From Rhodoplanes sp. (GTDB lineage Bacteria; Pseudomonadota; Alphaproteobacteria; Rhizobiales; Xanthobacteraceae): a DNA stretch of 64,000 nt. Under the pieces are notes generated by a model that saw only the letters and a program-made list of their open reading frames with translations, ran no database searches and had not been told where the DNA came from. Position 1 is the first letter of the stretch; each line of letters begins with the position of its first letter. Of this stretch, positions 38,739-47,822 are shown in pieces. The translations under genes were made by a program, and so were the position numbers. Where the stretch lies: assembly GCF_013377085.1 (NCBI RefSeq), contig NZ_JACAAX010000009.1, positions 1 through 64,000 on the forward strand. The letters run 5' to 3'.

Positions 38739-38753
38739 CCACTCCCTCCGCCA
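38739..38753. repeat. Right direct repeat (attR-like) of the tRNA-Ser 3' end
   Basis: Exact copy of the last 15 bases of the tRNA-Ser gene, in the same orientation, 1.7 kb downstream. No tRNA body precedes it, so it is a genuine end duplication and not a second tRNA. Confidence 0.75.
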
Positions 38754-39273
38754 CGGATGCCGTCAAGTCATTGAAAATAAAATATTTTATATCCTGGCGC
38801 GGCCATAACCCATGCGCTCGCCCACACCTCGAACGGCTTGCCTGAGCGTCTGGTGCTGCGCTCGAGAACTCGACGGCTTCGGACGCCTTCGACGCGGCTG
38901 GGAAGATCGCACGCTTGTCCTCCCTCGGAACGGCCAGCCAACTTGCCAGGTATCTTGCGAGGTATCGAGCGTGATCGGCGCGTGGCGTGCCGGTGATCCG
39001 TGCGTCGGCGCATAATTTGCTTGCAGAGAGTTGCTTGCAGAGGGTGGTGTCCGGACAAGGTCGCGGTGCAGTCGAGTCGCGCGCCGCCCTTCGTCCTGCG
39101 CCGGCCGTCGTATGTCGATACCGTCGATACGCGCCGATAGTCCCTCGAGACGAATTGGCGGCGTCGATGGTGGCGGATAATTATTCAAAAGCGCGATCCG
39201 ACACGTGATTCGACGCGAGCGCGGGCAGGCATTATTCGACGCGAGCGTGGACAGAAATTCAAGCGGACATGGC
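38754..39273. other. Gene-less region between island edge and L,D-transpeptidase
   Basis: 520 bases. It starts with a very AT-rich stretch (38770-38800), then GC-rich sequence with no convincing reading frame. It contains short tandem direct repeats: a 14-base unit TTGCTTGCAGAG(A/G)G twice at about 39017-39046, and ATTCGACGCGAGCG twice at about 39206-39246. It may be decayed island sequence. Confidence 0.4.
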
Positions 39274-40857
39274 ATGGCAAATCGACTGACGACGGCGCAA
39301 TCCCCCGTGGCGATGCGGCGCTGGGGGGCTCCCGCCCTTGCGACGCTCGCCGCCATGGCCGCATTGACGGCGCTGACCGCCGACGCCGTCGCGCGGGAGG
39401 CGCGCCCCGCGCCGCCACCCAAGGAAGCGACGGCGCCGCGCCCGGCGGGCGAGCCGATCATGGCGATCGTCTCGATCAAGTCGCAGCAGGTCGTGTTCTA
39501 CGACGCCGACGGCTGGATCGTGCGCGCGCCGGTGTCGACCGGCGTCAAGGGACGCGAGACGCCGGCCGGTATCTTCGCCGTCGTCGAGAAGGACAAGGAC
39601 CACCGCTCGACCATGTATGACGACGCGTGGATGCCGAACATGCAGCGCATCACCTGGAACGGCATCGCGCTGCACGGCGGGCCGCTGCCGGGGTATGCGG
39701 CCTCGCACGGCTGCGTGCGCATGCCTTACGGCTTTGCCGAGAAGCTGTTCGACAGGACCCGGATCGGGATGCGGGTGATCATCTCGCCGAACGACGCGGC
39801 CCCGGTCGAGTTTTCCCATCCGGCGCTGTTGGTGCCGAAGGCGGAGGCCGTCGCGGCTGCCCCGGCGCGGGTCGAATCGCTGGCCCGCCAAGCCGTGGAG
39901 GCCGCCAGGGCCGCCGACGAGGCGAAGAAAGCCGCCGCGACGCTGGCGCGGGAGACAGCACCGCTCACGGCGTCGCTGCGCAAGCTGGAATCGCTCGAGA
40001 CCCGTGCCGCCGCCGAGCTTGCAGCCGCCGACAAGGCCCTCGCCGCCGCAAAGACGGACGACGCCAGGGCGCGGGCCGAGGATCGCAAGCAGAAGGCCGC
40101 CGCCAAGGCCGCGGACCTGGCGACGCAGCTCGGCACCGCCCGGGCCGCCGCGACGTCGAAGCTCGACGCCGCCGCCGCCGCAAAGGACGCCGCCAAGGCA
40201 GCCGAGATCAGGAAGGCCGCCACCGCCACGGCGGCGAGCGACGCGAAGCTCGCGCTCGAACCGGTCTCGATCTACATCAGCCGCGCGACCCAGAAGCTCT
40301 ACGTGCGGCGCAACACGCACAAGCCGGCGCCGGACGGGGGCGGCGAGGTGTTCGACGCGACCATCGAGGTTCCGGTCACGATCCGCAATCCGGACAAGCC
40401 GATCGGCACGCATGTGTTCACCGCGATGGCACGCAGCGACGCGGGCCTGCGCTGGAGCGCGGTCACGATCGACAACGCGGACGAGGCCAAGACCGCGCTC
40501 GACCGCATCACCATCCCGCAGGACGTGCTCGATCGCATCGCGCCGACCGCATTGCCGCGATCCTCGATCGTCGTCTCGGACGAGCCGCTGAGCGCCGAGA
40601 CCAACTATCGCACCGAGTTCGTCGTGGTGCTGAACAACCATCCGCAGGGCGGCTTCATCACGCGCAAGCCGACCCCCGCAGCCGCGGTCGCGAGCCGTGA
40701 CGGCCAGGGCGAGGGGGGCTTCTTCGGCTCATTTTTCCAGCCCGGCCGGGGCCCCGAAACTGGCAATCCGTACCAGCGCGGCAGGAGCCAGCAACTCGGC
40801 AATCCGGGTTGGCGCGGCGACCCGTACGACCCCCGTCGGGAGCAACAGGGCTGGTGA
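39274..40857 (+). CDS. L,D-transpeptidase (YkuD) with a second, degenerate copy of the domain
   Basis: 527 aa. Signal segment at about residues 20-42 (ALATLAAMAALTALTADAVA). The first YkuD domain (about 60-170) is intact: IMAIVSIKSQQVVFYDADG, PVSTGVKGRETPAGIF, ALHGGPLPG and ASHGCVRMP with His145 and catalytic Cys147. An Ala/Lys-rich coiled coil spans about 190-320. The C-terminal part (about 325-455) starts again like a YkuD domain (VSIYISRATQKLYVRRNT... EVPVTIRNPDKPIGTHVFTA) but lacks the SHGC motif. The tail is Gly/Pro/Arg-rich. Periplasmic peptidoglycan cross-linker or protein attachment enzyme. Start ATG 39274 leads straight into the signal segment. Confidence 0.87.
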   Translation: MANRLTTAQSPVAMRRWGAPALATLAAMAALTALTADAVAREARPAPPPKEATAPRPAGEPIMAIVSIKSQQVVFYDADGWIVRAPVSTGVKGRETPAGIFAVVEKDKDHRSTMYDDAWMPNMQRITWNGIALHGGPLPGYAASHGCVRMPYGFAEKLFDRTRIGMRVIISPNDAAPVEFSHPALLVPKAEAVAAAPARVESLARQAVEAARAADEAKKAAATLARETAPLTASLRKLESLETRAAAELAAADKALAAAKTDDARARAEDRKQKAAAKAADLATQLGTARAAATSKLDAAAAAKDAAKAAEIRKAATATAASDAKLALEPVSIYISRATQKLYVRRNTHKPAPDGGGEVFDATIEVPVTIRNPDKPIGTHVFTAMARSDAGLRWSAVTIDNADEAKTALDRITIPQDVLDRIAPTALPRSSIVVSDEPLSAETNYRTEFVVVLNNHPQGGFITRKPTPAAAVASRDGQGEGGFFGSFFQPGRGPETGNPYQRGRSQQLGNPGWRGDPYDPRREQQGW

Positions 40858-40867
40858 CGAGACCCTG

Positions 40868-40888
40868 CACGCGGCGTCAGGCCGCGTG
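40868..40888 (+). terminator. Hairpin after L,D-transpeptidase gene
   Basis: 8-base perfect stem CACGCGGC / GCCGCGTG with a 5-base loop, 11 bases after the stop; no T-run, so only a candidate. Confidence 0.4.
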
Positions 40889-40937
40889 GTCGCTCGAGGT
40901 CGCAAGTCGACGAACGAGCCGAATTTATAGGCTGCGG

Positions 40938-41040
40938 ACCGACAATCATGTGTCAGTGGGATACGGCAAGGCGCAGTCGATAAACGAGGCCCACCCGTAT
41001 GCCGCCGAAAATCGGCGCGTCCAGATTGTCAATTTGTCGG
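40938..41040 (+). pseudogene. Remnant of an OmpA-family C-terminal domain
   Basis: A short stretch in the frame of 40809 reads VSVGYGKAQSINEAHPYAAE then NRRVQIVN, the characteristic end of the OmpA-like peptidoglycan-binding domain (GYG..., NP(Y)AAENRRV). No upstream part of the domain precedes it in frame, so it is a decayed fragment. The remaining sequence to the RecQ gene has two repeat copies and no gene. Confidence 0.6.
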
Positions 41041-41138
41041 CTCGAAACAGCGACCGTCAGCCGTTTGGTCCCTGGACGAGGTGGCGCGGATCGATTTTGA
41101 ATCGGGACGGGTCTTTCATCCAGGCTTCGCCCCCTCGC

Positions 41139-41229
41139 GTCATGGCCGGGCTTGACCCGGCCATCCATCAAGCTGCTGAAAATATGTTCCTTTCCAGAGA
41201 TGGAGACACGGGTCGAGCCGGCGTATGAC
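41139..41229. repeat. Paired-palindrome intergenic repeat, copy 5
   Basis: GTCATGGCCGGGCTTGACCC... and a more worn right unit ...GGGTCGAGCCGGCGTATGAC. The right flank keeps GGCTGGTAT (41264-41272) as in subfamily A. Confidence 0.85.
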
Positions 41230-41880
41230 GAGTCCCCGCGGATGACGCGTCGGAGCGTGTGACGGCTGGTATCTGTCCTGGCCGCCGACCCGGCGCCGAG
41301 CCGCAGCGCCTGCCCTCATGCTCCGCCACCGGCATTGTTGACTAAAATCCTAGGATTAAATACATTGGTCAGGTCTCGCTCGTCGAGGGACGTCGACCGG
41401 TGACGTCGGGCGGCGGAGCGGGCCGGTTGCTTTTTCGCGCGACGGTCTCGCGTGCAAAGAAACCGGCCGCCGGAACTCCCGGGAAATCCGGCCGGCGGAT
41501 GCGGCGCCTGCGGGTCCGGCCTCGTCCGCCGGGCTCCCGGGGGTTTTTGGGGCTCCGCCCTCCGGGCAAGACGACCCGGGCGCGAGGAGCATCGCTGGAG
41601 AGGTCCGTCACCCCGGTCGGGCCGGACTGCAAGCGCGGCCCGAAAGCCCAAAATCGCCGCGGTGGAGCGCCGGGAGGCGTGCGTGCGACGCTTTTCGCAC
41701 GCGCTGCGCTTCCACGAGCGCAGAATTTCAGGTTTGGCGCCTGCCGGCGCTCCGCCTCCCTCGGTCTTTCTTCGGAAGGGCCAGGGCACGGGTCATGGGC
41801 ACACCCCGGGCGCCCCGCGCGTCGCGGGAGCGGTGGAGATTTGTGGTGAGCACTTGTGCGGCACAGCGCCGACTCTTCCT
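41230..41880. other. Gene-less stretch
   Basis: 650 bases of extremely GC-rich sequence with several overlapping open frames on both strands, all Arg/Pro/Ala-rich and without Shine-Dalgarno or domain signal. A CCTAGG-centred AT-rich patch lies at 41343-41372. I see no supportable gene. Confidence 0.4.
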
Positions 41881-42111
41881 CTCCCCGCGTGCGGGCTACG
41901 GGATGCACAGATCTCGTTTTGTCGAGACCATCTGGTGGTACGGCAAAAAGAGCGCCTTCCCCACCGTCGTCATCGCCGGGCTTGACCCGGCGATCCATCA
42001 TCCTGCGAACAAAGCATTTTTGCGAAAATCGATGGATGCGCGGGTCGAGCCCGCGCATGACGCTCTCATGCATGGCAAGCGATGTGTGCATCCCGTAGCG
42101 CGTGCGGGGAG
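41881..42111. repeat. Paired-palindrome repeat (copy 6, core 41969-42061) nested in a larger inverted repeat
   Basis: The core repeats GTCATCGCCGGGCTTGACCC... to ...GGGTCGAGCCCGCGCATGAC, reverse-oriented relative to copy 1 (shared leader GCCATGCATGAGAGCGTCA on the opposite strand). It is flanked by imperfect inverted arms: CTCCCCGC-CTACGGGATGCACA at 41881-41909 and its complement at 42085-42111. The whole block ends 20 bases before the recQ stop and may form a long hairpin in the recQ transcript. Confidence 0.75.
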
Positions 42112-42131
42112 AGGTGAAGGAGCCGTCGGTT

Positions 42132-44006
42132 TCAGTCGCCGTCGGCCGCCTTCACCAGGGCCAGGAGGTCGGCGCCGTAATGCTCGAGCTTCTTGTCGCC
42201 GATGCCGGGTATTTCGCGCAACGCCGCCAGCGTCGTCGGGCACGCGGCGGCGATGCCGTCGATGGTGGCGTCGTGCAGCACCACATAGGCCGGCACGCCG
42301 CGGCTGCGCGCCACCTCGGAGCGCCAGGCCCTGAGCCGGCCGATCAGATCGGGGCTCCCGGCGGGTCCGGGCGCGCCGGAGGGGAGCGTGGCCGCGCCGC
42401 GTCGCGCCCTGTCGCGGCGGGTGCGACGGGCGCGGGCGGCCTGTTCGCGCAGCATCACGGCGGTCCGGCCGGTCAGCACGTCGCGCGAGGAGTCCGTCAG
42501 GGTCAGCGCGCCGAACGCCTCGCTGTCCGGACGCAGGTGACCGAGCGCGACGAGCTGGCGCACCACGGCGCGCCACTGCTTCTCGTTCAGCTCCTTGCCG
42601 ATGCCGAACACCGACAGGGTGTCGTGACGGAATTGCGCGACGCGCTCGGTCGCGTGGCCGAGCAGCACGTCGATCAGGTGCGCCGCGCCGAAGCGCTGCC
42701 CGGTGCGGTACGCGCAGGACAGGAGCTTCTGGGCGACGACGCTGCCGTCCCACAGTGTCGGCGGCGACAGGCAGTTGTCGCAGTTGCCGCAGGCGGCGGC
42801 GTGCGGCGTCTCGCCGAAATAGCCGAGCAGGCGGGCGCGCCGGCAGCCCGCCGTCTCGGCGAGGCCGACCAGCGCGTCGAGCTTCGCCAGCGACACCCGC
42901 TTGAACGCGTCGGAGCCGGTCGATTCGTCGATCATGCGGCGCTGCTGCACGATGTCCGACAGGCCATAGGCCATCCAGGCGTCGGCCGGCTTGCCGTCGC
43001 GGCCGGCCCGCCCGGTCTCCTGATAATAGGCCTCGATGCTCTTCGGCAGGTCGAGATGGGCGACGAAGCGCACGTCGGGCTTGTCGATGCCCATCCCGAA
43101 CGCGATCGTGGCGACGATGACGACGCCGTCCTCGTTGATGAAGCGATCCTGGTTTTTTGCGCGCAACTCCGCCGGCAGGCCGGCGTGGTAGGGCAGCGCC
43201 GGAATGCCGGCGCGGCTCAGCGCGCTCGCCGTCTCCTCCACCTTGGCGCGCGACAGGCAGTAGACGATCCCGGCGTCGCCGGCGTGGCGCTCGGCGACGA
43301 AGGCCTCGAGCTGGCGCGGCGCGTTCTGCTTCTCGACGATCTCGTAGCGGATGTTGGGGCGGTCGAAGCTGGCGACGAAGCGCGGCGCGTCGGCGAGGCC
43401 GAGGCGCTCGGCGATCTCGCGCCGGGTGAGGTCGTCGGCCGTCGCCGTGAGGGCGATGCGCGGCACCTCGGGAAAGCGTTCGGCGATCACCGAGAGGCCG
43501 ATATATTCCGGGCGAAAATCGTGCCCCCATTGCGACACGCAATGCGCCTCGTCGATGGCGAACAAGGCGAGCTTCGCGCGGGCCAGGAGCGCCAGGCAGC
43601 GCGGCGTCAGCAGCCGTTCCGGCGCGACATAGAGCAGGTCGAGCTCGCCCGCCAGGAGCTGCTGCTCGACCGCGGAGGCTTCCGCGACGGACAGCGTGGA
43701 GTTCAGCACGGCCGCCCGGACCCCGGCCTCGGTGAGCCCGGCGACCTGGTCGCGCATCAGCGCGATCAGCGGCGAGACGACGATGCCGCAGCCCTCGCGC
43801 AGCAGCGCCGGCAACTGGTAGCACAGCGACTTGCCGCCGCCGGTCGGCATCAGCACCAGGCAGTGCCCGCCGCCCGTGACGTGCCGCACGATCTCCTCCT
43901 GCGCACCGCGAAAGCCGCGCAGGCCGAACACCGATTCGAGCACCGAGAGGGCGGAGGGGAGGATGTCGGACTCTCGTCGGAGAGGAGGAACGAGGCTGTG
44001 AGCCAT
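42132..44006 (-). CDS. recQ: ATP-dependent DNA helicase RecQ
   Basis: 624 aa. Helicase core: [20 protein letters not shown], Walker [19 protein letters not shown] in [51 protein letters not shown] and [11 protein letters not shown] zinc-binding CGNCDNC segment and RQC winged helix follow, then a C-terminal HRDC domain (about 545-620: [22 protein letters not shown]). Replication/recombination repair enzyme. Start ATG 44006 gives the usual N-terminus just ahead of the core; an open extension to 44165 has no family similarity. The stop is adjacent to the paired-palindrome block at 41881. Confidence 0.95.
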   Translation of the reverse strand: MAHSLVPPLRRESDILPSALSVLESVFGLRGFRGAQEEIVRHVTGGGHCLVLMPTGGGKSLCYQLPALLREGCGIVVSPLIALMRDQVAGLTEAGVRAAVLNSTLSVAEASAVEQQLLAGELDLLYVAPERLLTPRCLALLARAKLALFAIDEAHCVSQWGHDFRPEYIGLSVIAERFPEVPRIALTATADDLTRREIAERLGLADAPRFVASFDRPNIRYEIVEKQNAPRQLEAFVAERHAGDAGIVYCLSRAKVEETASALSRAGIPALPYHAGLPAELRAKNQDRFINEDGVVIVATIAFGMGIDKPDVRFVAHLDLPKSIEAYYQETGRAGRDGKPADAWMAYGLSDIVQQRRMIDESTGSDAFKRVSLAKLDALVGLAETAGCRRARLLGYFGETPHAAACGNCDNCLSPPTLWDGSVVAQKLLSCAYRTGQRFGAAHLIDVLLGHATERVAQFRHDTLSVFGIGKELNEKQWRAVVRQLVALGHLRPDSEAFGALTLTDSSRDVLTGRTAVMLREQAARARRTRRDRARRGAATLPSGAPGPAGSPDLIGRLRAWRSEVARSRGVPAYVVLHDATIDGIAAACPTTLAALREIPGIGDKKLEHYGADLLALVKAADGD

Positions 44007-44184
44007 GAGCTTTCGATGCGCCGAACGCGAGTCGTGGCGGAGGATAGCGGCCGCGGCCGCGGCGCGCCAGACCGGGCGCAGCGGAAGCGGCTGGCGGCGC
44101 GACGAACTGTCGAATTCTTGATGCAGCGCAATCCTGCCCCGCCCGACCGGCCGATGATGCGTCACGACCGGATAGGAGGTTGCG

Positions 44185-44454
44185 ATGGCGAGCGCCTACA
44201 TCATCCGTGCGACGACCGAGGCCCGCGTGGCCGGGGTCGTGGCGAGAGACCGCTTCAGTTGCGGAATCAACGACCAGTCGGAGCGTTACGACACCGCCGA
44301 CGCCGCCCTGATGGCGGCGCGGGCCGCCTACAAGGGCCCGGACCCCGCCGGCGTCGCCTGCCGCGTATGGGCCGAGCGCCTCGCGGCGGCTCGGCCGGCC
44401 GGGCAAGACCGGGACGTCGGCGGAGAGTCCGGGTTCGGGCTCAGCCCCTTGTAA
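44185..44454 (+). CDS. Hypothetical small protein
   Basis: 89 aa, preceded by a clear TAGGAGGT site 5 bases before the ATG. Not recognised. The pattern [21 protein letters not shown], then [10 protein letters not shown], resembles in layout the protein at 46047 (AYAVEVDDTTVGIVI...FTF, AAAQRAALALAG). The two may belong to one small-protein family. Divergent from recQ. No membrane span or signal. Confidence 0.65.
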   Translation: MASAYIIRATTEARVAGVVARDRFSCGINDQSERYDTADAALMAARAAYKGPDPAGVACRVWAERLAAARPAGQDRDVGGESGFGLSPL

Positions 44455-44705
44455 CCGGGCGCTCCGCGGCCGGGACGCTCTCGAGCGAAGCGCCCGGCCC
44501 GCGTGACGAAAATGCTTCGCCTCCGAACCGGCAAGGCGCGGGGGCGGGTGCTTTCGTGGCGCGCGCCAGGCGCGTCCCGCCGGACGGGAGAGTCACATCG
44601 TCGTCTCGGCTGCGCCTCGGCTTCGTCGCGGATCGTTGTCGGGTCCGCGACGTGCCGGTGGCGGAGCGTCTGCGCGAGGAGCAGACGGGGCTTCGCGAGG
44701 CGGGC

Positions 44706-45581
44706 TCAGAACGTCTTCTTGCGGCGCCAGCGCTTGGGATGGTCGGGCGGATAGGTCAGGCTGCTGGCCGTCACGCCGAGATCGACGAACAGCTTGGCGA
44801 GCAGGATGGCGGCCGAATAGCCTTCGAGCACCGGGATGTCCCAGCCGAGCGCCGCCAGCCGCGTCTTCAGGAACGGCTGCAGCCAGAAGGTCGCCGAGCA
44901 GCCCATGGTGAGGACCTCGGCGCCGTCCTCCTCGATCGCCGCCACCGCCTCGGCGACCGCCGCCTCGACCATCTCGGAGTGCTCGCCGCGCAGCGCCTTG
45001 GTGCGCTGGCCGCGCGTGGTGTGCTCGGCCTGCTCCTCGCCGGGCCGCGGCAGCGGGAAATTGATGTTGCGGATGGAGGCGCAGCGCTGGTCGAGGCGAT
45101 GCTGCACGACGAGGTCGTAGTAGAACATGTTGTGCACCTCGTCGATGTCGATCACGCTGAACCGGTTGCCCAGCATGGTGGCGAGATACATCTGCGCGAA
45201 GCCGCAGGCCGTGACCGGGATGCCGTAGTTGCGCGCCACCTCGGTCGATTCGCGAAACCCCGGCTCGCCGCCGCCCAGCAGCACGATCGCGTTGTACTTG
45301 CCGGTCTCGCAGGCCGCCCGCACCAGCGGCACACGGGCCGACGACGCCAGGCCGAACTCCTCACGGGTCAGCACCGGCCAGTTGCCGTAGGGGGCGAGCG
45401 CGCCCGGGCTGAAGTCCCAGTCGACGTCGGCGAGCACGTCCTTGACGCTCTCGAAGTTCATGATCCGCGATTCTTTGGGGCCTTCCACCGGAACGTGGTG
45501 CTCGTCGATATAGGGCGAGTCCTTCGGCAGGACGAAGGCGTTGATCAGGGCAAAGCGATACTTCTTGGGCGCGGGCTGCAT
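44706..45581 (-). CDS. Asp/Glu/hydantoin racemase-superfamily protein
   Basis: 291 aa. Residues INAFVLPKDSPYIDEHHVP and GGGEPGFRESTEVARNYGIPV, the Cys in VTACGFAQMYLATMLG, and LTMGCSATFWLQPFL (second Cys) fit the two-Cys Asp/Glu racemase superfamily, which racemises amino acids or hydantoins or cleaves maleate-like acids. The N-terminus lacks the tight first-Cys pattern of classical glutamate racemase, so the exact reaction is unknown. Start ATG 45581 has GGAAGGA upstream. It lies beside a UbiD-type decarboxylase and TRAP transporter, suggesting organic-acid metabolism. Confidence 0.78.
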   Translation of the reverse strand: MQPAPKKYRFALINAFVLPKDSPYIDEHHVPVEGPKESRIMNFESVKDVLADVDWDFSPGALAPYGNWPVLTREEFGLASSARVPLVRAACETGKYNAIVLLGGGEPGFRESTEVARNYGIPVTACGFAQMYLATMLGNRFSVIDIDEVHNMFYYDLVVQHRLDQRCASIRNINFPLPRPGEEQAEHTTRGQRTKALRGEHSEMVEAAVAEAVAAIEEDGAEVLTMGCSATFWLQPFLKTRLAALGWDIPVLEGYSAAILLAKLFVDLGVTASSLTYPPDHPKRWRRKKTF

Positions 45582-46046
45582 CACGGCGTCCTTCCGTTGC
45601 GATGTGATTGGGGCTGCCGGCACCGTCTCGGCGGCGCAACGGCGTGACCCGGACCGATCGGAGGTGCCGCGATCAAGGACCCGGGCCGGCACGCAGACCA
45701 GCGCCGGCGCTGCATCGCTGGTCTGCAAAGGCGGCGGACTCGATCGGCGCGCCGGTCAGGTCTCGGCTCGCCTGCCGGGGGCTCGGATCCGGCGTAAATC
45801 GCACCCTGGGGGAATCCGGTCCCGGCAGCCGAGGGGCTACCGAAAATTCTGCTTCCGTTTGACTTCAAACAAGAATGCCATTCGGCTTGTGCTCGATCGT
45901 CCGCTGCTGCATCGTCGAGGGGTCGGCAAGAGGCACGATACGTGCAAGGCCGGCCGCGGGATTTGATGGAGCAGCTTGCGCCGCGTCACCAAGCGCTAAA
46001 GCGCCACGAACGGTCTTCGTGGGCTCCGATACGACAGGAACCGACG
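45582..46046. other. Divergent intergenic region
   Basis: 465 bases between the minus-strand racemase gene and the plus-strand small gene at 46047. No reading frame is convincing. A locally AT-rich stretch at about 45840-45890 may hold promoters; no motif was identified. Confidence 0.4.
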
Positions 46047-46301
46047 ATGAGCCTCACCGACGCTGCCTCCCCGCATCCGCGACTATCGCCCGCCCACAAT
46101 GCCTATGCGGTCGAGGTCGACGATACCACGGTCGGAATCGTGATCCGCGAGAGCGGCGACGATTTCACCTTCTTCGCCGCGACGCGGGCGTTCTATCCGA
46201 TGGACCAGCGGCGCTTTCCAAACCCGGCGGCGGCCCAGCGCGCCGCCCTGGCGCTCGCCGGCGATCGCCGCCGCACGCTGCGCACCTTCGCCGCGCGCTG
46301 A
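46047..46301 (+). CDS. Hypothetical small protein
   Basis: 84 aa from ATG 46047 (AGGAA upstream). Not recognised; the sequence VEVDDTTVGIVIRESGDDFTFFA suggests a beta-rich small fold and the C-terminus RRRTLRTFAAR is basic. It resembles the protein at 44185 in spacing of hydrophobic/charged blocks. Convergent with the UbiD-type gene, whose stop is about 30 bases away. Confidence 0.6.
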   Translation: MSLTDAASPHPRLSPAHNAYAVEVDDTTVGIVIRESGDDFTFFAATRAFYPMDQRRFPNPAAAQRAALALAGDRRRTLRTFAAR

Positions 46302-46331
46302 GGCTCACCCCGCGCGACGCTGGCGTCGTTC

Positions 46332-47738
46332 CTAAAGAGCGACACCGGCGCCCGCGAGAATCCCGCGCACCCGCGCCCGCTGCTCGTCCGAGATGGTCAA
46401 CCGCTCGGCAAAATCCTTGCCGAGCGGTCGCGTCGCATCGATGCCCATCTTGGTCAGCGTGAAGGTCTGCGGGTCGGAGGTCGGGTCGAGGATCGCGCCC
46501 TTGCAGCCCGGGATGAGCACGATGTCCTGCTCGGCGCGCACCCTTGTCGCCACCGCCCACATCACGTCGTTCATGTCGAAGATGTCGACGTCCTCGTCCA
46601 CGACGATGACGTACTTGGTGTAGAATTCGGTGCCGAGCGCCGCCATGATGGCCTGCTGCGGCTCGCCCTGGGCGGTCTTCCTCATCTTCACGAAAGCCAT
46701 GAAGGCGCCGCAGGTGGTGTGCGGCACGTGCACGGCAATGACGTTCGGCAGGTTCCGCCGCAGCGTGTTGAGGATCTCGCCCTCGCGGGTGATGCACGAC
46801 ACCAGTATGTGGTCCTTCGCCATGCCCGAGGCGACCGAGTGGAACATGGCGTCGCGTCGCATGCGCACGCGCTTGGCGACCAGCACGTTCTGGGTGCTCC
46901 GATACGAGGCGTAGCCCGTGAACTCGCTGAACGGGCCTTCCGGCTCGTGCACGCCGGGCAGGATCTCGCCCTCGATGACGATCTCGGCGCCGGCCGGCAC
47001 GGCGAGGCCGTCGATGCCGGTCGGGGCGAGCCAGTAGGGCTGCCCGAACAGGCCGCCGATGATCTCGAACTTTCGCACGCCGGGCGGATAGGCGTAGACC
47101 ATCGAGCCCATGTAGTGCAGCGGATGGATGCCGAGCGTGACGGCGACCGGCAGCGCCTCGCCGCGCTCCTCGGCGCGGCGATGGAACTCCCACATGCGCC
47201 GGCGCGAGTGCAGCGACACGCCGAGCCGGTTCCTGCCCTTCAGCATCAGCCGGTGGAAGCCGGTGGTGTCGACGCCCGTCACCGGATCGCGGGCGACGAT
47301 CTGGCCCGCCGTGATGTAGGGCGCCGCATCGACCGAGAAATGCACCGGGATCGGCAGCGCTCCGAGGTCGACGTCGTCGCCTTCCAGCGTCACCTCGTGC
47401 CAGGGGGCTTCGTCGACCAGCTCGCACGGAATGTAGGTCTGGCAACGCTCGCGAAAGGCGGTCGGCAGATCCGCCGGCTCGACGCCGAGGCAGGCGGCGA
47501 GCAGCCGCCGGTTGCCCGTCGTGTTGGTGACGACCGGCATGGCGTGGCCCTCGACGTTGTCGAACACCACGACGGGGCTGCGGCCGGTCTTTTCCAGCTC
47601 GAGCACCAACGACGTGATGTCGAGCTTGGTGCGCACCGGCGCGCGGATGCGCAGCAGCTCGTCCGGGAACCTCTGCTCGACCATGCGCAGAAATCCGCGG
47701 AGACCCTGGCTGTCCAGCGGCGACATCTTTGGCGGCAT
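46332..47738 (-). CDS. UbiD-family prenyl-FMN-dependent decarboxylase
   Basis: 468 aa. Core motifs: FHRLMLKGRNRLGVSLH (Arg of the prFMN site), LGIHPLHYMGSM and EGPFSEFTGYAS, the latter holding the two Glu of the catalytic EGPFxE motif known from Fdc1/UbiD. The metal/prFMN site therefore looks intact. UbiD enzymes reversibly decarboxylate aromatic or unsaturated acids; this one is closer in pattern to aryl-acid or gallate-type members than to ubiquinone UbiD, but that is an inference. No ubiX flavin prenyltransferase is near, so prFMN must come from elsewhere. Start is ATG 47738 or 47726. The cyclase-like gene and the dctPQM transporter lie upstream. Confidence 0.88.
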   Translation of the reverse strand: MPPKMSPLDSQGLRGFLRMVEQRFPDELLRIRAPVRTKLDITSLVLELEKTGRSPVVVFDNVEGHAMPVVTNTTGNRRLLAACLGVEPADLPTAFRERCQTYIPCELVDEAPWHEVTLEGDDVDLGALPIPVHFSVDAAPYITAGQIVARDPVTGVDTTGFHRLMLKGRNRLGVSLHSRRRMWEFHRRAEERGEALPVAVTLGIHPLHYMGSMVYAYPPGVRKFEIIGGLFGQPYWLAPTGIDGLAVPAGAEIVIEGEILPGVHEPEGPFSEFTGYASYRSTQNVLVAKRVRMRRDAMFHSVASGMAKDHILVSCITREGEILNTLRRNLPNVIAVHVPHTTCGAFMAFVKMRKTAQGEPQQAIMAALGTEFYTKYVIVVDEDVDIFDMNDVMWAVATRVRAEQDIVLIPGCKGAILDPTSDPQTFTLTKMGIDATRPLGKDFAERLTISDEQRARVRGILAGAGVAL

Positions 47739-47822
47739 TGCGGGAGAGGACCTGTTTCGGGGGGCAGTATCAGTGCAGTCGAGCAGATGGCCGGACGACA
47801 CGCAAGCCGTGCCCGCAGTCCG

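Larger units (their letters stand above)
37048..38753. mobile_element. tRNA-Ser-bounded mini-island carrying a toxin/immunity-like pair
   Basis: 1.7 kb between the tRNA-Ser gene and a second copy of its last 15 bases. Base composition is visibly less GC-rich than the surroundings (with AT-rich patches at 37170-37330 and 38550-38640). The only genes are the two overlapping minus-strand genes at 37187-38544. No integrase or recombinase is present, so it is either a degenerate remnant, a cassette mobilised in trans, or the outcome of recombination at the repeat. 37048-37186 holds no gene. Confidence 0.65.

Noticed and set aside
38768-39058. Small minus-strand frame next to the island
   Set aside because: Arg/Ser-rich, no ribosome site, no family; frames on the same strand look equally plausible, so nothing can be supported.
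39017-39254. Short tandem duplications (14-base units) upstream of the L,D-transpeptidase
   Set aside because: Only two copies each, too short to call a functional repeat; noted in the gap entry.
41316-42091. Several overlapping frames on both strands between two repeat copies
   Set aside because: All are low-complexity Arg/Pro/Ala sequence without starts of quality; treated as gene-less.
42102-45647. Very long plus-strand open frame (1181 codons)
   Set aside because: It is the antisense of recQ and the racemase gene; composition is Arg/Gly/Asp-rich without any domain. High-GC shadow.
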